This document shows, piece by piece, positions 29,141 to 37,853 of a stretch of 64,000 nucleotides of DNA. The position numbers and the translations under genes were made by a program. A model generated the notes under the pieces. It worked only from the letters and a program-made list of their open reading frames with translations, was not told where the DNA came from and did no database searches. Position 1 is the stretch's first letter; every line of letters begins with the position of its first letter. Origin of the DNA: Streptomyces sp. AC558_RSS880 (GTDB taxonomy: Bacteria; Actinomycetota; Actinomycetes; Streptomycetales; Streptomycetaceae); the NCBI RefSeq assembly GCF_019049255.1, contig NZ_JAGMUJ010000161.1, forward strand, positions 186,001 to 250,000, read 5' to 3'.

Positions 29141-29848
29141 GTGATTCCGTCCGCGCCCTTAGGAACAGACGCCGCCGCAGGGTCCATCGGCCTCGGCGCC
29201 GCCTCGGCAGCCGACCCCTCGGGGTCCGCCGCCGAGCGCCGGTTCCGTTTCGAACTGGCCGCTCATCCGGGTTCCCCGGCTCAGGCCAGACGCCTGACGA
29301 GGGCACGGCTGACCGGCTGGTCGGTGTGCGAGGACACCTGCGACACAGCGGCTCTCGTCGTCTCCGAACTGGTCACCAACGCCATCGTGCACACGGCGAG
29401 CAGCCATGTGGTCTGCGAGCTGCACGACGGTGGCGAGCTGGTGCGCATAGCCGTGCGCGACGAAGGGTGCGCGCCGGGCCAGCCGCGGGCGAACACCCGG
29501 CAGCGGCCGGAGGACGAGCACGGGAGGGGACTGCTCCTCGTCGACGCCCTGTGTCACTCGTGGGGCGCGCACGAGAACGGCCCCGGACTGCTGGTCTGGG
29601 CCGACCTCCCCCGCACGGCGGACACCGGTGACACCGGACACGGTCCCGCGGAGCCCACCGGTGACCTGGGCTGGGGCGCCCGTCCGAAGCCGGGCCCGCC
29701 CGGCACCCCGGACGACGACACCGGCAACGAACCGGACCAGTCCCACGGCCCGGCGGAGAACCGGACCCACGGCCCGGCGGGGAAGCGGACCCACAACCCG
29801 TCGCTCCCCCCGCACCAGCGCACCCCCCACCCCCGGGGCCGGGCGTGA
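29141..29848 (+). CDS. HATPase_c-type ATP-binding regulator (anti-sigma-like)
   Basis: A 235-aa protein with a GHKL ATPase domain at residues about 30-150. The N box is ALVVSELVTNAIVHTAS, the G1 box VRDEG and the G2 box GRGLLLVDALCHSWG. It resembles RsbW/SpoIIAB-like kinases that control sigma factors, and such genes sit beside Scr1-type regulators in Streptomyces. The last 80 residues are a polar tail with short imperfect repeats (HGPAENRTHGPAGKRTHNP) and probably no fold. GTG at 29141 is chosen from the leaderless promoter; GTG 29132 is the alternative. Confidence 0.83.
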   Translation: MIPSAPLGTDAAAGSIGLGAASAADPSGSAAERRFRFELAAHPGSPAQARRLTRARLTGWSVCEDTCDTAALVVSELVTNAIVHTASSHVVCELHDGGELVRIAVRDEGCAPGQPRANTRQRPEDEHGRGLLLVDALCHSWGAHENGPGLLVWADLPRTADTGDTGHGPAEPTGDLGWGARPKPGPPGTPDDDTGNEPDQSHGPAENRTHGPAGKRTHNPSLPPHQRTPHPRGRA

Positions 29849-30297
29849 CGGGCATACCCGGCACCCGCGTGCTGAGCCTGGACTCGCTGGTGCGGATCCA
29901 GCGCGGACGGCACACTCCCGCCGCCCCCCGGCGGCTCCCCGTCCCCGACGGCATGACCGCGCCCATGGGCTGCGACGCCGTGGCGGTACCGGCACGCCTC
30001 GGCCCGCTGGTGATGCCCCGGTTGCCCCGCGTGGGCTGCGTGTACGCCGATGACGCGCACTGGTGGTGGCTGGTCCCGTCCGATTCCGACTACGCCCTGG
30101 AGTGGCCGGCCCCCGCCCACTACGCCACCGGCGCGGTCCTCCCCGGCCCCTCGGACGCCCTCGGCGCCCCGGACCTCCCCGGTCTGATCCACCGCCCCGA
30201 CGGCACGCTCCCCTACACGCCGCCGATACCGCTCTATCTCGCCCTGTGCCGCCTGACGGGCACGACCCCCACCTGGTCACGCCCCGTCACCGCGTAG
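29845..30297 (+). CDS. Hypothetical protein, 150 aa, overlapping the HATPase gene
   Basis: No family is recognised. The start GTG overlaps the stop of the HATPase gene (GTGA), which argues for coupling and for a real gene. The product is rich in Pro and Leu, with a Trp cluster (DDAHWWWLVPSDSDYALEWPAPAHY, in the middle) and no membrane helix. It has the composition of soluble coding sequence and high G/C at third positions. Its role is presumably tied to the regulator module, but that is only positional. Confidence 0.6.
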   Translation: MTGIPGTRVLSLDSLVRIQRGRHTPAAPRRLPVPDGMTAPMGCDAVAVPARLGPLVMPRLPRVGCVYADDAHWWWLVPSDSDYALEWPAPAHYATGAVLPGPSDALGAPDLPGLIHRPDGTLPYTPPIPLYLALCRLTGTTPTWSRPVTA

Positions 30298-30326
30298 CCG
30301 TACGCCCCCGGACACCCCCGGCCCCG

Positions 30327-30512
30327 CTACGCCGCGACGTCACCGCCCCCGCCGTCCCCCCGGACGATCACCAGGAACATGTCGGTCGCGAGGTCCATGA
30401 CAACCTCGGCGGGCAGACCCTCCAGGCGGCGCGCGTGGGCGAACTCCTCCGCCGGCCATGAGCCACGCGGTCCACCTGCGGGAAAGCGTTCGATCACCGT
30501 TCGCCCGTTCAC
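30327..30512 (-). CDS. Small conserved hypothetical protein, 61 aa
   Basis: The 61-residue product contains VIERFPAGGPRGSWPAEEF, then ARRLEGLPAEVVMDLATDMFLVIVR, a pattern I recall from many small Streptomyces proteins without assigned function. GTG at 30512 has GGAGG 7 nt upstream, so the start is firm. Just upstream (about 30536-30547) lies the palindrome ACTCGTATGAGT, which could be a regulator site. It is convergent with the 150-aa gene. Confidence 0.65.
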   Translation of the reverse strand: MNGRTVIERFPAGGPRGSWPAEEFAHARRLEGLPAEVVMDLATDMFLVIVRGDGGGGDVAA

Positions 30513-30711
30513 CCTGCCACCTCCATGCTGCGTTGTACTCGTATGAGTTAAACGCCAACCATGGGGTGAGCGCCTCGCCCGGTGACGGTACTGAGACGTA
30601 GTTGACACCCGTTCACCGCCAAGTGTGACCGGACTCTCGGCCGATCGCACCAAACGGCTACTTTCCGTGCCGGTCGCCGTACCGGTCGTGTCAGGTGTCG
30701 TACCTGCCGTG

Positions 30712-32076
30712 TCAGGTGTCGTACTCCTGGATCCGCCGCCCGTGACTCCGGTCGACCAGTGCGGGCAGTCGCTCCCCCAGTTCCCGCACCACCTCGGGCA
30801 CGTCGATCGTGAGCAGTTCCCGGTCCCGCATGAGGATCCGGCCGTCCACGACCGTCGTGCGGACGTCGGCGGCGCGGGCGCTGTGCACCAGGGTCGCGGC
30901 GAGGTCGTGCACGGGCTGGGTGTGCGGGCCGGTGAGGTCGACGAGGACGAGGTCGGCGCGGCGGCCCGGCGCGATGCTCCCGACGCTCTCGCCGAGGCCG
31001 ACCGCGCGGGCGCTCTGCAGGGTGGCGTGGTGGAGGGCCTGCCGGGAGGTCAGCCACCGGGGGTCGCCCTCGGTGGACTTCTGGATCAGGGAGGTGAGCG
31101 CCATCGACTCCCACACGTCGAGCGAGTTGTTGGAGGCGGCGCCGTCGGTGGCGAGTCCGACCGGAACGCCGATGTCGCGCAGGGCGCGTACGGGTGTGGT
31201 GCGGGGCCAGGCGAACTTGAGGTAGCCGCGGGGCGCGGTGGCCACGGCCGTACGGCCGTCCGCGCGCTCCAGCAGCGGCAGGTCGCTGTCGACGATGCCG
31301 GTGCCGTGGGCGATGAGCACGTCGGTGTCGAGGACGCCGGTGCGGTGCAGGACCTCGATGGGGGTGACGCCGTGCCGGGCGAGGCTGGCCTCGGTCTGGT
31401 CGCGGTTCTCGGCGGCGTGCAGATGCACGGGCAGTCCGTGCTCGTGCGCCAGCCGCGCGGTGGCGGCGAGGTCGGTGTCGTCGACGGTGTAGGGGGCGTG
31501 CGGGGCGAGGGCGGTGGTGATGCGGCCGTCGGCGGCCCCTCGATGCCGCAGCGCGAACGCCAGCGACCGCTCCCGCCCCTCGGCCCCCTGGGAGGAGAAG
31601 TACGTCTCCCCCAGCAGCGCCCGCATCCCGCACCCGGCGACCACGGCGGCGACCGCGTCCATGGCGAAGTAGTGGTCGGCGAAACAGGTGACGCCACCGC
31701 GGATCATCTCGGCGCAGGCGAGCAGCGCGCCCAGTTCGACGTCCCGCCCGGTGAGGTTGGACTCGACCGGCCAGATGACGTCGTTGAACCACTCCTCGGT
31801 CGGCAGGTCCTCGGCGAGGCCGCGCAGGACGGCCATCGGGGCGTGGGTGTGGCAGTTGATCAGTCCGGGCAGGGCGACCTGCCCCCGCGCGTCGATCCGC
31901 TCGCGGGCCGCCCGCCCCTCGGCCGCCCCGGCACTCGTCACCTCCTCCACGATCCCGTCACGTACGACGACGGCCGCGTCCTGCGTGAATCCGATCCGTT
32001 CCCGGTCGTCGTGCGTGAGGACGGTGCATCCGGTGATGACGAGGTCGGCCGGGCTCTCCGTGGCAGCAGGCGTCAT
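30712..32076 (-). CDS. Amidohydrolase (TrzA/AtzA/MtaD-type deaminase)
   Basis: A 454-aa metal-dependent hydrolase of the cytosine-deaminase-like branch. The metal residues are visible: NCHTHAPM (HxH), HLHAAENRDQTEA (His), AHGTGI (His) and ATDGAASNN (Asp). The HAPYTVDD motif is typical of enzymes acting on methylthioadenosine, S-adenosylhomocysteine, 8-oxoguanine or s-triazines. An S-adenosylhomocysteine or methylthioadenosine deaminase is the nearest guess. The ATG lies 4 nt after the FUSC stop, so the two are one operon. Confidence 0.88.
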   Translation of the reverse strand: MTPAATESPADLVITGCTVLTHDDRERIGFTQDAAVVVRDGIVEEVTSAGAAEGRAARERIDARGQVALPGLINCHTHAPMAVLRGLAEDLPTEEWFNDVIWPVESNLTGRDVELGALLACAEMIRGGVTCFADHYFAMDAVAAVVAGCGMRALLGETYFSSQGAEGRERSLAFALRHRGAADGRITTALAPHAPYTVDDTDLAATARLAHEHGLPVHLHAAENRDQTEASLARHGVTPIEVLHRTGVLDTDVLIAHGTGIVDSDLPLLERADGRTAVATAPRGYLKFAWPRTTPVRALRDIGVPVGLATDGAASNNSLDVWESMALTSLIQKSTEGDPRWLTSRQALHHATLQSARAVGLGESVGSIAPGRRADLVLVDLTGPHTQPVHDLAATLVHSARAADVRTTVVDGRILMRDRELLTIDVPEVVRELGERLPALVDRSHGRRIQEYDT

Positions 32077-32080
32077 CCCG

Positions 32081-34051
32081 TCACCGTACGGCGCGGTCGT
32101 GGCCCGGCGTGAGCCGAACCGCGACATCCCCTCGGCTCCCCAGGCGGTCCGCGAGCTCGGTCAGCCGCCGGACGTGCCGGGGGTCGAGGCGGCCGGTGTC
32201 GTCGAGGTGGACGGCGCCGGCGGTGACGGTGTCGACGAGCAGTTCGAGGGTGGCGGCGGTCTCGTCGGTGCCGTCGGCGTGCCGGGCGAGCGGGGGGAGT
32301 TCGGCGGAGGCGAGGGCGATGGCTGCGCGGGCCTCGGCGAGGGTGCGGTAGGCCTCGCGGCGCAGCGCCCAGCGGCCGGCGCGGTCGTCGGACTCGCCGA
32401 GCACGTGGTCGAGGTACGCCTGGGCGGCGCCGGCCGCTTCGGTGAGCCGGGCGCGGATGGCGTCGCCGCGTTGTCCCGGCGTCGGGAGGTGTCCTACGAG
32501 GAGTACGACGGCGCAGGCCAGCAGGGTCTCGGCGATGCGGCCGAGGGAGGCCTGGGGTTCGCCGCCTGCCATCACCAGGGCGAGGACGAGCACGGTGACG
32601 ACGGCGGTCTGCGCGGCGAAGTGCCGGGCGGCGACGGGGATCAGCGCGCCGCTGACCGCGACCAGCGCGACGAGTCCCTCCGGGCGGGGCAGCACGGCCG
32701 CGAACCCGGCGAACAGGAGCGCCCCGAGGAGGGTTCCGGCGGCCCGGGACAGGACGCGGGAGGCGAGCGGTCCGAGGTCGGGTTTGACGAGGAAGACGGC
32801 GGTGGCGGGCAGCCAGTACCAGTGTTCGTGCGGCCCGTACCAGCGGGCGTGGTGGAGGGCCTGGGCGAGGGCGGCGCTCACCCCGAAACAGAGGGCGACC
32901 CGCAGCCCGTACTCCCGGCCCCGGGCGCCGAGGACGGTCCGCACCCCGGCGGTCCGGGAGCGCCTGCGGCTGTGCAGGTCGCCGCCGTCGCCTCGGTCGA
33001 AGGCCTCGACGGCGCGCAGCAGGGCGTCGTCGAGGGCGCGCAGGGCGGGGACGGTGCGGGAGGGGGCGGGCAGCGGGCCGGTGGGAGTGCTGCCCCGTAC
33101 GGCGGCGGCGAGGCGGCGGGGTCCTTCGGACGCGCGGGACGGTACGGGCTCCCCGGCCCAGGCCAGCGCGGTGGCGGCCTCGGCGAGCGGGAGGGCGGCG
33201 GCGTACTGGGCGTGCAGCCGGCGTTCGGCGGCGGAGGAGGCGTACCGCCGCAGCCGGGGTCCGGCGAGCGCGTCCTGCGCGTGGTCGAGCGCGGCGGTGA
33301 GCGCGGCCCGCCGCGCGGTGGCGGTGTCCGTCCCGGTGGCGTCGAGCAGGTCGGCGACGGCGGCGTACACCCCGGCGACGGCGTTCCGCTCCCCGTCGAA
33401 CCGGAAGCCGCCGGCGAGCGAGCCGGGCGTGGGCAGCGCGAGCCGCAGCAGGAGCAGCCACCCCGCGCCGGCGAGGAAGGCGAGCGCCCGCTGCCAGCCC
33501 GGTTCGGGCAGCGGCATCCCCGCGCCGACGGCGGCGCCGACCAGCAGTTGCGTACCGACGGAGGACCCGACGGGCCCCAGCGCGCTGACCGCGCCGGCGA
33601 CGAGACCGAGCCCGGTCAGCAGCAGGGTCAGCAGGACGGCGGAGACGTGGTCCCCGGCGTACGTCCCCACGACCAGCCCGGTCGCCCCCGCGAGCGCGGG
33701 CCCGCCGATGCGTCCGACGGAGGCGCGACGACTGCCCGGCCGGTCGTTGATCCCGGCGAACATGGCGCCGATGGCGGCGACGACCCCGAGTGTGGGCCGC
33801 CCTGCGAGGACGGCGGCGAGCAGCAGCGGCCCGCCGCCCAGCGCGCCGCGCACGACGGCGCTCCACGGAACCGGTCCGCGCTGGGCGCGCAGGGCGTGGG
33901 CCAGCCACGGGGGTACGGCACGGGCGGGGCGGGTCACGGGGCTCCAGTCGTCGCATCGGAAACGGGTCGAGCTCACGGGCGACGGCGACCGGGCGGGAGG
34001 AAACGTGCCTTCCACGGTAATCGGTGGGGTGGAAGGGGAACGAACGGTCAC
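32081..34051 (-). CDS. FUSC-family membrane protein
   Basis: A 656-aa inner membrane protein of the fusaric-acid-resistance/aromatic-acid-exporter type. It has two hydrophobic blocks (residues about 60-190 and 375-510), each of about six helices, separated by and followed by cytoplasmic regions. The second block contains the family-like YWLPATAVFLVKPDLGPLASRVLSRAAGTLLGA region (key part KPDLGPLASRVLSR). Such proteins export aromatic acids or act as channels. Operon position before an amidohydrolase suggests handling of a nitrogen heterocycle, an inference. The GTG start at 34051 has only a weak ribosome site; the true start may be up to 40 codons further in. Confidence 0.82.
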   Translation of the reverse strand: MTVRSPSTPPITVEGTFPPARSPSPVSSTRFRCDDWSPVTRPARAVPPWLAHALRAQRGPVPWSAVVRGALGGGPLLLAAVLAGRPTLGVVAAIGAMFAGINDRPGSRRASVGRIGGPALAGATGLVVGTYAGDHVSAVLLTLLLTGLGLVAGAVSALGPVGSSVGTQLLVGAAVGAGMPLPEPGWQRALAFLAGAGWLLLLRLALPTPGSLAGGFRFDGERNAVAGVYAAVADLLDATGTDTATARRAALTAALDHAQDALAGPRLRRYASSAAERRLHAQYAAALPLAEAATALAWAGEPVPSRASEGPRRLAAAVRGSTPTGPLPAPSRTVPALRALDDALLRAVEAFDRGDGGDLHSRRRSRTAGVRTVLGARGREYGLRVALCFGVSAALAQALHHARWYGPHEHWYWLPATAVFLVKPDLGPLASRVLSRAAGTLLGALLFAGFAAVLPRPEGLVALVAVSGALIPVAARHFAAQTAVVTVLVLALVMAGGEPQASLGRIAETLLACAVVLLVGHLPTPGQRGDAIRARLTEAAGAAQAYLDHVLGESDDRAGRWALRREAYRTLAEARAAIALASAELPPLARHADGTDETAATLELLVDTVTAGAVHLDDTGRLDPRHVRRLTELADRLGSRGDVAVRLTPGHDRAVR

Positions 34052-34090
34052 GTTTCCGTGATGTGACGATGCGGGCGGAACCGGACGCGC

Positions 34091-35212
34091 CTACCCCAGG
34101 CCCATGAAGGACGCGAGGCCCCGTCCCCACGCTCCGGCGGGACCCGGCCAGTCGAGAGGCGTGAAGAACCCGGCCACGAACAGGGCCACGGACGCCACGA
34201 CGCTGAGCAGAAAGGCGAAGACGCCGGCATTGGTCTCGGAGTCCCGGTCCAGCCAGCCCAAGGTCACGATCGCCGCCAACACCAGTGCGAGAAGGCATCC
34301 CACCACACCCACGAGTGCCGTGAAGAAGGTGAACGGCACCACTTCCCAGAGGCTCGCGTCCGACGCATAGGCGGCCCGGTTGACCGTGACGGCGAGCATG
34401 GGAATCCACGGCGGGAGCGCACAGAGCGCCCACCCCCCGGCGATCAGGAGCCGCCGGGGCGGACCAGGTACGGGCGTTCGCTTCGAAGTCCCGCCCGGCG
34501 CGCGGCCGACGGGGACACCACCGTCGCCGTTCGGGGCGACCAGCCGAGCGGGAGTCGGCTGCTCGGCCGTCCCGGACCGCTGTGTCCACTGTCCCTCGAT
34601 GACCTGCGGGGTGTCCCGCTCGCCGCCCTGGCCGTTGATCTCCTCACTGAGCTGTCGCAGTTCCTCGCGCACGGCGCCCAGTTCGCTTTCGGCCCGCTCC
34701 AGGAGATCGGAGAACTCTTCCGTGTCCTGCCGGTCCGACGCCAGGCCGACGGGTTCGTGGCGGGGGGCGGTGTCCCGGTCCCGTTCGGCTTCCCGTCGCT
34801 GACGTGCCAGCTCCTGTTGCGTCCGGGCCAGCAGCGCCTCGGCCCTGGCCCGTTCCTCCTCAGCCTGCCGCATCATCCGCTGGGCCTGCATGACGCGCAG
34901 TTCGGCGTCCCTCAGCTTCCCGGCGAACTCGGTGTGCGCCTCGGCGCGCCCCTCGGCCTTGGCCCTCTTGGCCTGTTCCTCCAGCTCCTGGCATCGTGCC
35001 ATCCACTCCCCGACGGCGTGGGCAAGCGCCTGGACCACTTTGTCGGCCCTCGTACGCGCCTCTCGAACGTCTTCGCCCTGGGCCTCGACGATGTGGATGT
35101 TGGTCACGTACTGATTGCCGCCGGACTGGATCACCTGTGCGTTGTCCGAGGCGCGGCCGTACGTCCGGGCGGGTCTCAGCGCGTCGCCCTCCCAGTTCCC
35201 CGGCTCACTCAT
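34091..35212 (-). CDS. Coiled-coil membrane protein with a Q-Y-V-T peptide, 373 aa
   Basis: No named family is recognised. Residues about 25-40 contain VIQSGGNQYVTNIHIVEAQG. Residues 50-200 are a long charged coiled coil rich in Glu, Arg and Ala. The C-terminal 100 residues hold three to four membrane helices (LLIAGGWALCALPPWIPMLA, VVPFTFFTALVGVVGCLLAL, AGVFAFLLSVVASVALFVAG). The start ATG overlaps the stop of the small upstream gene (ATGA), so the two are translationally coupled. The partner shares the peptide (VYQAARDQYIT). Such peptides occur in Streptomyces proteins linked to conflict-type systems, but the role here is unknown. Confidence 0.75.
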   Translation of the reverse strand: MSEPGNWEGDALRPARTYGRASDNAQVIQSGGNQYVTNIHIVEAQGEDVREARTRADKVVQALAHAVGEWMARCQELEEQAKRAKAEGRAEAHTEFAGKLRDAELRVMQAQRMMRQAEEERARAEALLARTQQELARQRREAERDRDTAPRHEPVGLASDRQDTEEFSDLLERAESELGAVREELRQLSEEINGQGGERDTPQVIEGQWTQRSGTAEQPTPARLVAPNGDGGVPVGRAPGGTSKRTPVPGPPRRLLIAGGWALCALPPWIPMLAVTVNRAAYASDASLWEVVPFTFFTALVGVVGCLLALVLAAIVTLGWLDRDSETNAGVFAFLLSVVASVALFVAGFFTPLDWPGPAGAWGRGLASFMGLG

Positions 35213-35631
35213 CGCTCGGTGATGTACTGGTCCCGCGCCGCCTGGTAGACGCGACCGTTGCCCTCCGCCCGCGCCTCCATGTGCACGTCGCCGCGGATCT
35301 CCTGGCCACCGGCCGTCCGCTGCCGCCACCCTTCCACCAGGTCCCGCAGCTCGTCGGCGGCTTCCGGGTGCTCACCGAGCAGCGCGGCGAACCGCCCGAC
35401 CCACTGGCCCTCCAGCCGCCTGGCGGGGTCGGGCCCGTCCCCCTCACCCGCGTCGAGCGCGGCGGTCCGGGACGCTTCCAGCTCCCGCTCGACTTCCTCG
35501 GCGGCCCCCGGCCGGAAGCGGCGCCAGACGGTCACCACCCCGTCCCGCGTCTGCTGCCACCCCTCGGCGACGAGCAGTCCCACCAGGGACGTGCCCGCGG
35601 TACCGGCCAGTGTGAGCAGATAGGGATCCAT
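35209..35631 (-). CDS. Small protein ending in VYQAARDQYIT, 140 aa
   Basis: No family is recognised with certainty. It begins with a membrane-anchor-like stretch (YLLTLAGTAGTSLVGLLVAEGW), continues with an amphipathic helical middle (FRPGAAEEVERELEASR, ELRDLVEGWRQR) and ends with GDVHMEARAEGNGRVYQAARDQYITER (key part VYQAARDQYIT). The C-terminal motif mirrors VIQSGGNQYVT in the overlapping downstream gene, as if both proteins share a short beta-strand element. ATG at 35631 is preceded by a G-rich stretch; GTG one codon upstream is possible. Confidence 0.68.
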   Translation of the reverse strand: MDPYLLTLAGTAGTSLVGLLVAEGWQQTRDGVVTVWRRFRPGAAEEVERELEASRTAALDAGEGDGPDPARRLEGQWVGRFAALLGEHPEAADELRDLVEGWRQRTAGGQEIRGDVHMEARAEGNGRVYQAARDQYITER

Positions 35632-35823
35632 CACAGCCCCCCGAACTTCCGCAACGATGCCCCCACCGTAACCCAATCCTCGCTGTGCGTGACGTCGTTG
35701 ACGCCCGCGACCGCGGCCTGCGCGGTAACCGGCCGCATCTGAAAGCCCGGCAACCTTTCCGGCGGCTGTGACGACCACCGGGTCGGAAGCGTGTGTTCTC
35801 CCGTACCGCGTAAGGACTCATCC

Positions 35824-36780
35824 GTGGCATCCCCCTCCCACCGTCGCCCGCGCGGCAAGCGGCGCGGCCTCCTGGTTCCGGCCGTCGCCGTGGCCGCCGT
35901 CGGGCTCCTCGTATCGCTGGCCGTCGCCCTCACTCCCGACGACGGGCCCGACACCGCGCGGGCCACGGCCACGTCCGCCCCCACCGATGCCGGTACGCGA
36001 CCGAGCGTCCCGCCCACGGCGACCGGGCGGGCACCGAAGGCGAAGCCGTCCACCGTGTCCCCGACCCCCGAGCCCTCCGCGACGACGCCGTCGGCCCGGC
36101 CGTCGCGCGGCAGCACCCCCACGACCGCGACCGCCCCGCGCCCGGCCTCCGGCGGGGCACCACTGGCGGGGCGGATCAGGCCCGGGACCACCTACAGCGG
36201 AGTGGCCACCCACTACGACGCCGGGGACGGCGACGGCGCCTGCCTGTACGGTCCGAGCCCCGACCTCATGATCGCGGCCATGAACACCGCGGACTACGAG
36301 ACGTCCAGGGCGTGCGGGGCGTACGTCCTGGTCCGCGCGGCCGGCGGCGCCTCCGTGACGGTCCGGATCACCAACGAGTGCCCCGCGCCCTGCGCCCCCG
36401 GGCAGCTCGACCTGAGCAGGGAGGCCTTCGCGAAGCTCGCCGGACTCTCCGCCGGGAAGATCCCGGTCACGTGGAGCCTGCTCAGCCCCGGCACGTCCGA
36501 CACCGTCTCGATCCGCTACAAGACCGGCTCCAGCAGCCACTGGTGCGGCATCCAGGCGATCGGCCACCGCAACCCGCTCGCCCGGCTGGAGGTCGGCACC
36601 GGTTCCGGGTGGCAGCGGCTGACCCGTACCGAGTACAACTACTTCCTCTCCCCCGACGGCACCGGGTGCGGCGGCGCCCTGAGGCTCACCGACGTCTACG
36701 GGGAGCAGCTGCCCGTCGACGGCATCGCCGTACGCCCGGACGCCGTACAGCCGACCCGCGTCCAGTTCGCACGGCACTGA
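35824..36780 (+). CDS. Expansin-like secreted protein
   Basis: A 318-aa exported or membrane-anchored protein. Residues 1-40 are a basic stretch plus hydrophobic helix, then a Pro/Thr/Ala linker of about 80 residues. The C-terminal 200 residues match bacterial expansins: TYSGVATHYDAGDGDGACLYG starts the double-psi beta-barrel, ITNECPAPCAPGQLDLSREAF supplies the conserved Cys and the key Asp, and RYKTGSSSHWCGIQAIGHRN starts the carbohydrate-binding domain. Expansins loosen cellulose or peptidoglycan without hydrolysis. GTG at 35824 has AAGGA upstream. Confidence 0.82.
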   Translation: MASPSHRRPRGKRRGLLVPAVAVAAVGLLVSLAVALTPDDGPDTARATATSAPTDAGTRPSVPPTATGRAPKAKPSTVSPTPEPSATTPSARPSRGSTPTTATAPRPASGGAPLAGRIRPGTTYSGVATHYDAGDGDGACLYGPSPDLMIAAMNTADYETSRACGAYVLVRAAGGASVTVRITNECPAPCAPGQLDLSREAFAKLAGLSAGKIPVTWSLLSPGTSDTVSIRYKTGSSSHWCGIQAIGHRNPLARLEVGTGSGWQRLTRTEYNYFLSPDGTGCGGALRLTDVYGEQLPVDGIAVRPDAVQPTRVQFARH

Positions 36781-36831
36781 CACGGTGCCCTTGACCCGGG
36801 GGCGGTGCCGCCGCCGCTCACCGGCTGACGC

Positions 36832-37593
36832 TCAGCCGGTCCACCCGGTCCACCCGGTCCACCCGGTCCGCTCCGGCAGCCGCCCGGGGAGCAGCCGGGC
36901 GAACTGCGGTGAGGGCGCGACGCCCAGTTCCTCGTTCAGCATCCGGCAGAACGCGTGGTAGTGGCGCACGGCCTCGCTGACGTTGCCCTCCGCCAAGTGC
37001 GCCGACACGACGGCCCGGTGGGCGCTCTCCCGTAAGGGCTCCGCGCGTACGCTCGCCCACGCGGCCTCCATCGCCAGAGCGGGTCTGCCCTGCCGGGTCA
37101 GGGTCCCGGCCAGCGCGTCGAGCGCGTGCAGCCGCAGTTGCCGCAGGTGTTCGCGCTCCACCAGGACCCAGTCCTCGTCCCAGCCGGGCAGCAGGTCCTC
37201 GCCGGTGAGGGCTTCCAGTGGCGGCGGGGCGTGGAGCGGTGGACCGTGGTCCTGCACGACGCCGAGCGCCGTCCGTGTGAGGGTGTGGACGTCCACGCGC
37301 AGGGCCGGGGTGACCAGCAGTGTGTCCCCGTGGCATCCGATCAGGGAAGGCTCCCCGCGCGGCAGCTTCCACAGGGTGGTGCGCAGACTGCCCCGGGCGT
37401 GCTCCTCGGTGGCCTCGGGCCACAGCGTGCCGGCGAGGACCGTGCGGGACACCCGTCCCCGCAGCCCCATGAAGGCCAGGAGCCGCTGGCCGTTGCGGCA
37501 CAGTTCGACGGTCTCGGTACCCAGTTCCAGCCGGAACTGGCCGAGCAACCGCAGCTGGAGAGGCGGGGGAACCGGCCTCATCGCCTCGCTCAC
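36832..37593 (-). CDS. SARP-type regulator (winged helix plus BTAD)
   Basis: A 253-aa activator of the Streptomyces antibiotic regulatory protein type. Residues about 10-90 form the winged helix (LRLLGQFRLELGTETVELCR, then HARGSLRTTLWKLPRG), and 95-240 are the bacterial transcriptional activator domain with its helical repeats (ALAMEAAWASVRAEPLRESA, EAVRHYHAFCRMLNEELGV). The protein ends in TGWTGWTGWTG, coded by a 9-bp tandem repeat. It is shorter than large SARPs and has no ATPase. GTG at 37593 is the likely start; ATG at 37581 is possible. It lies between an expansin and the protease-nuclease gene, both read the other way. Confidence 0.85.
   Translation of the reverse strand: MSEAMRPVPPPLQLRLLGQFRLELGTETVELCRNGQRLLAFMGLRGRVSRTVLAGTLWPEATEEHARGSLRTTLWKLPRGEPSLIGCHGDTLLVTPALRVDVHTLTRTALGVVQDHGPPLHAPPPLEALTGEDLLPGWDEDWVLVEREHLRQLRLHALDALAGTLTRQGRPALAMEAAWASVRAEPLRESAHRAVVSAHLAEGNVSEAVRHYHAFCRMLNEELGVAPSPQFARLLPGRLPERTGWTGWTGWTG
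36836..36869. repeat. 9-bp tandem repeat at the SARP C-terminus
   Basis: CCGGTCCAC is repeated almost four times without change. In the minus-strand SARP gene it codes for repeated Thr-Gly-Trp just before the stop, so copy-number change would keep the frame. Confidence 0.85.
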
Positions 37594-37853
37594 CGTGTCC
37601 CGCGCGAGCGTCTCCGGGGGCTGTCCGGTCTCGCCACCGGCGCATCGCTGCTCGTGGTCTGCCTGGTCCTGGTGCGGCTCCGGGGCGCCGCGTCCTCCGA
37701 GGAGGAGATGTCGTCACCAGTTTCGGCCCCCCGCCCGTGCCGTGCAACCGGATCGATGACGCCGCGCTGACGGCGGTTCCGTAGCTTCGGACACGGCTCG
37801 GAAGAGTCCTGTCCCCCGATCGCCGACACCATCAACAGGCCAGGAGGCGGATC

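Noticed and set aside
37594-37770. Possible small membrane protein (one helix, then SSEEE) on the + strand between the SARP and protease-nuclease genes
   Set aside because: The frame has good third-position bias but no usable start codon or ribosome site, and it continues as antisense of the SARP gene.
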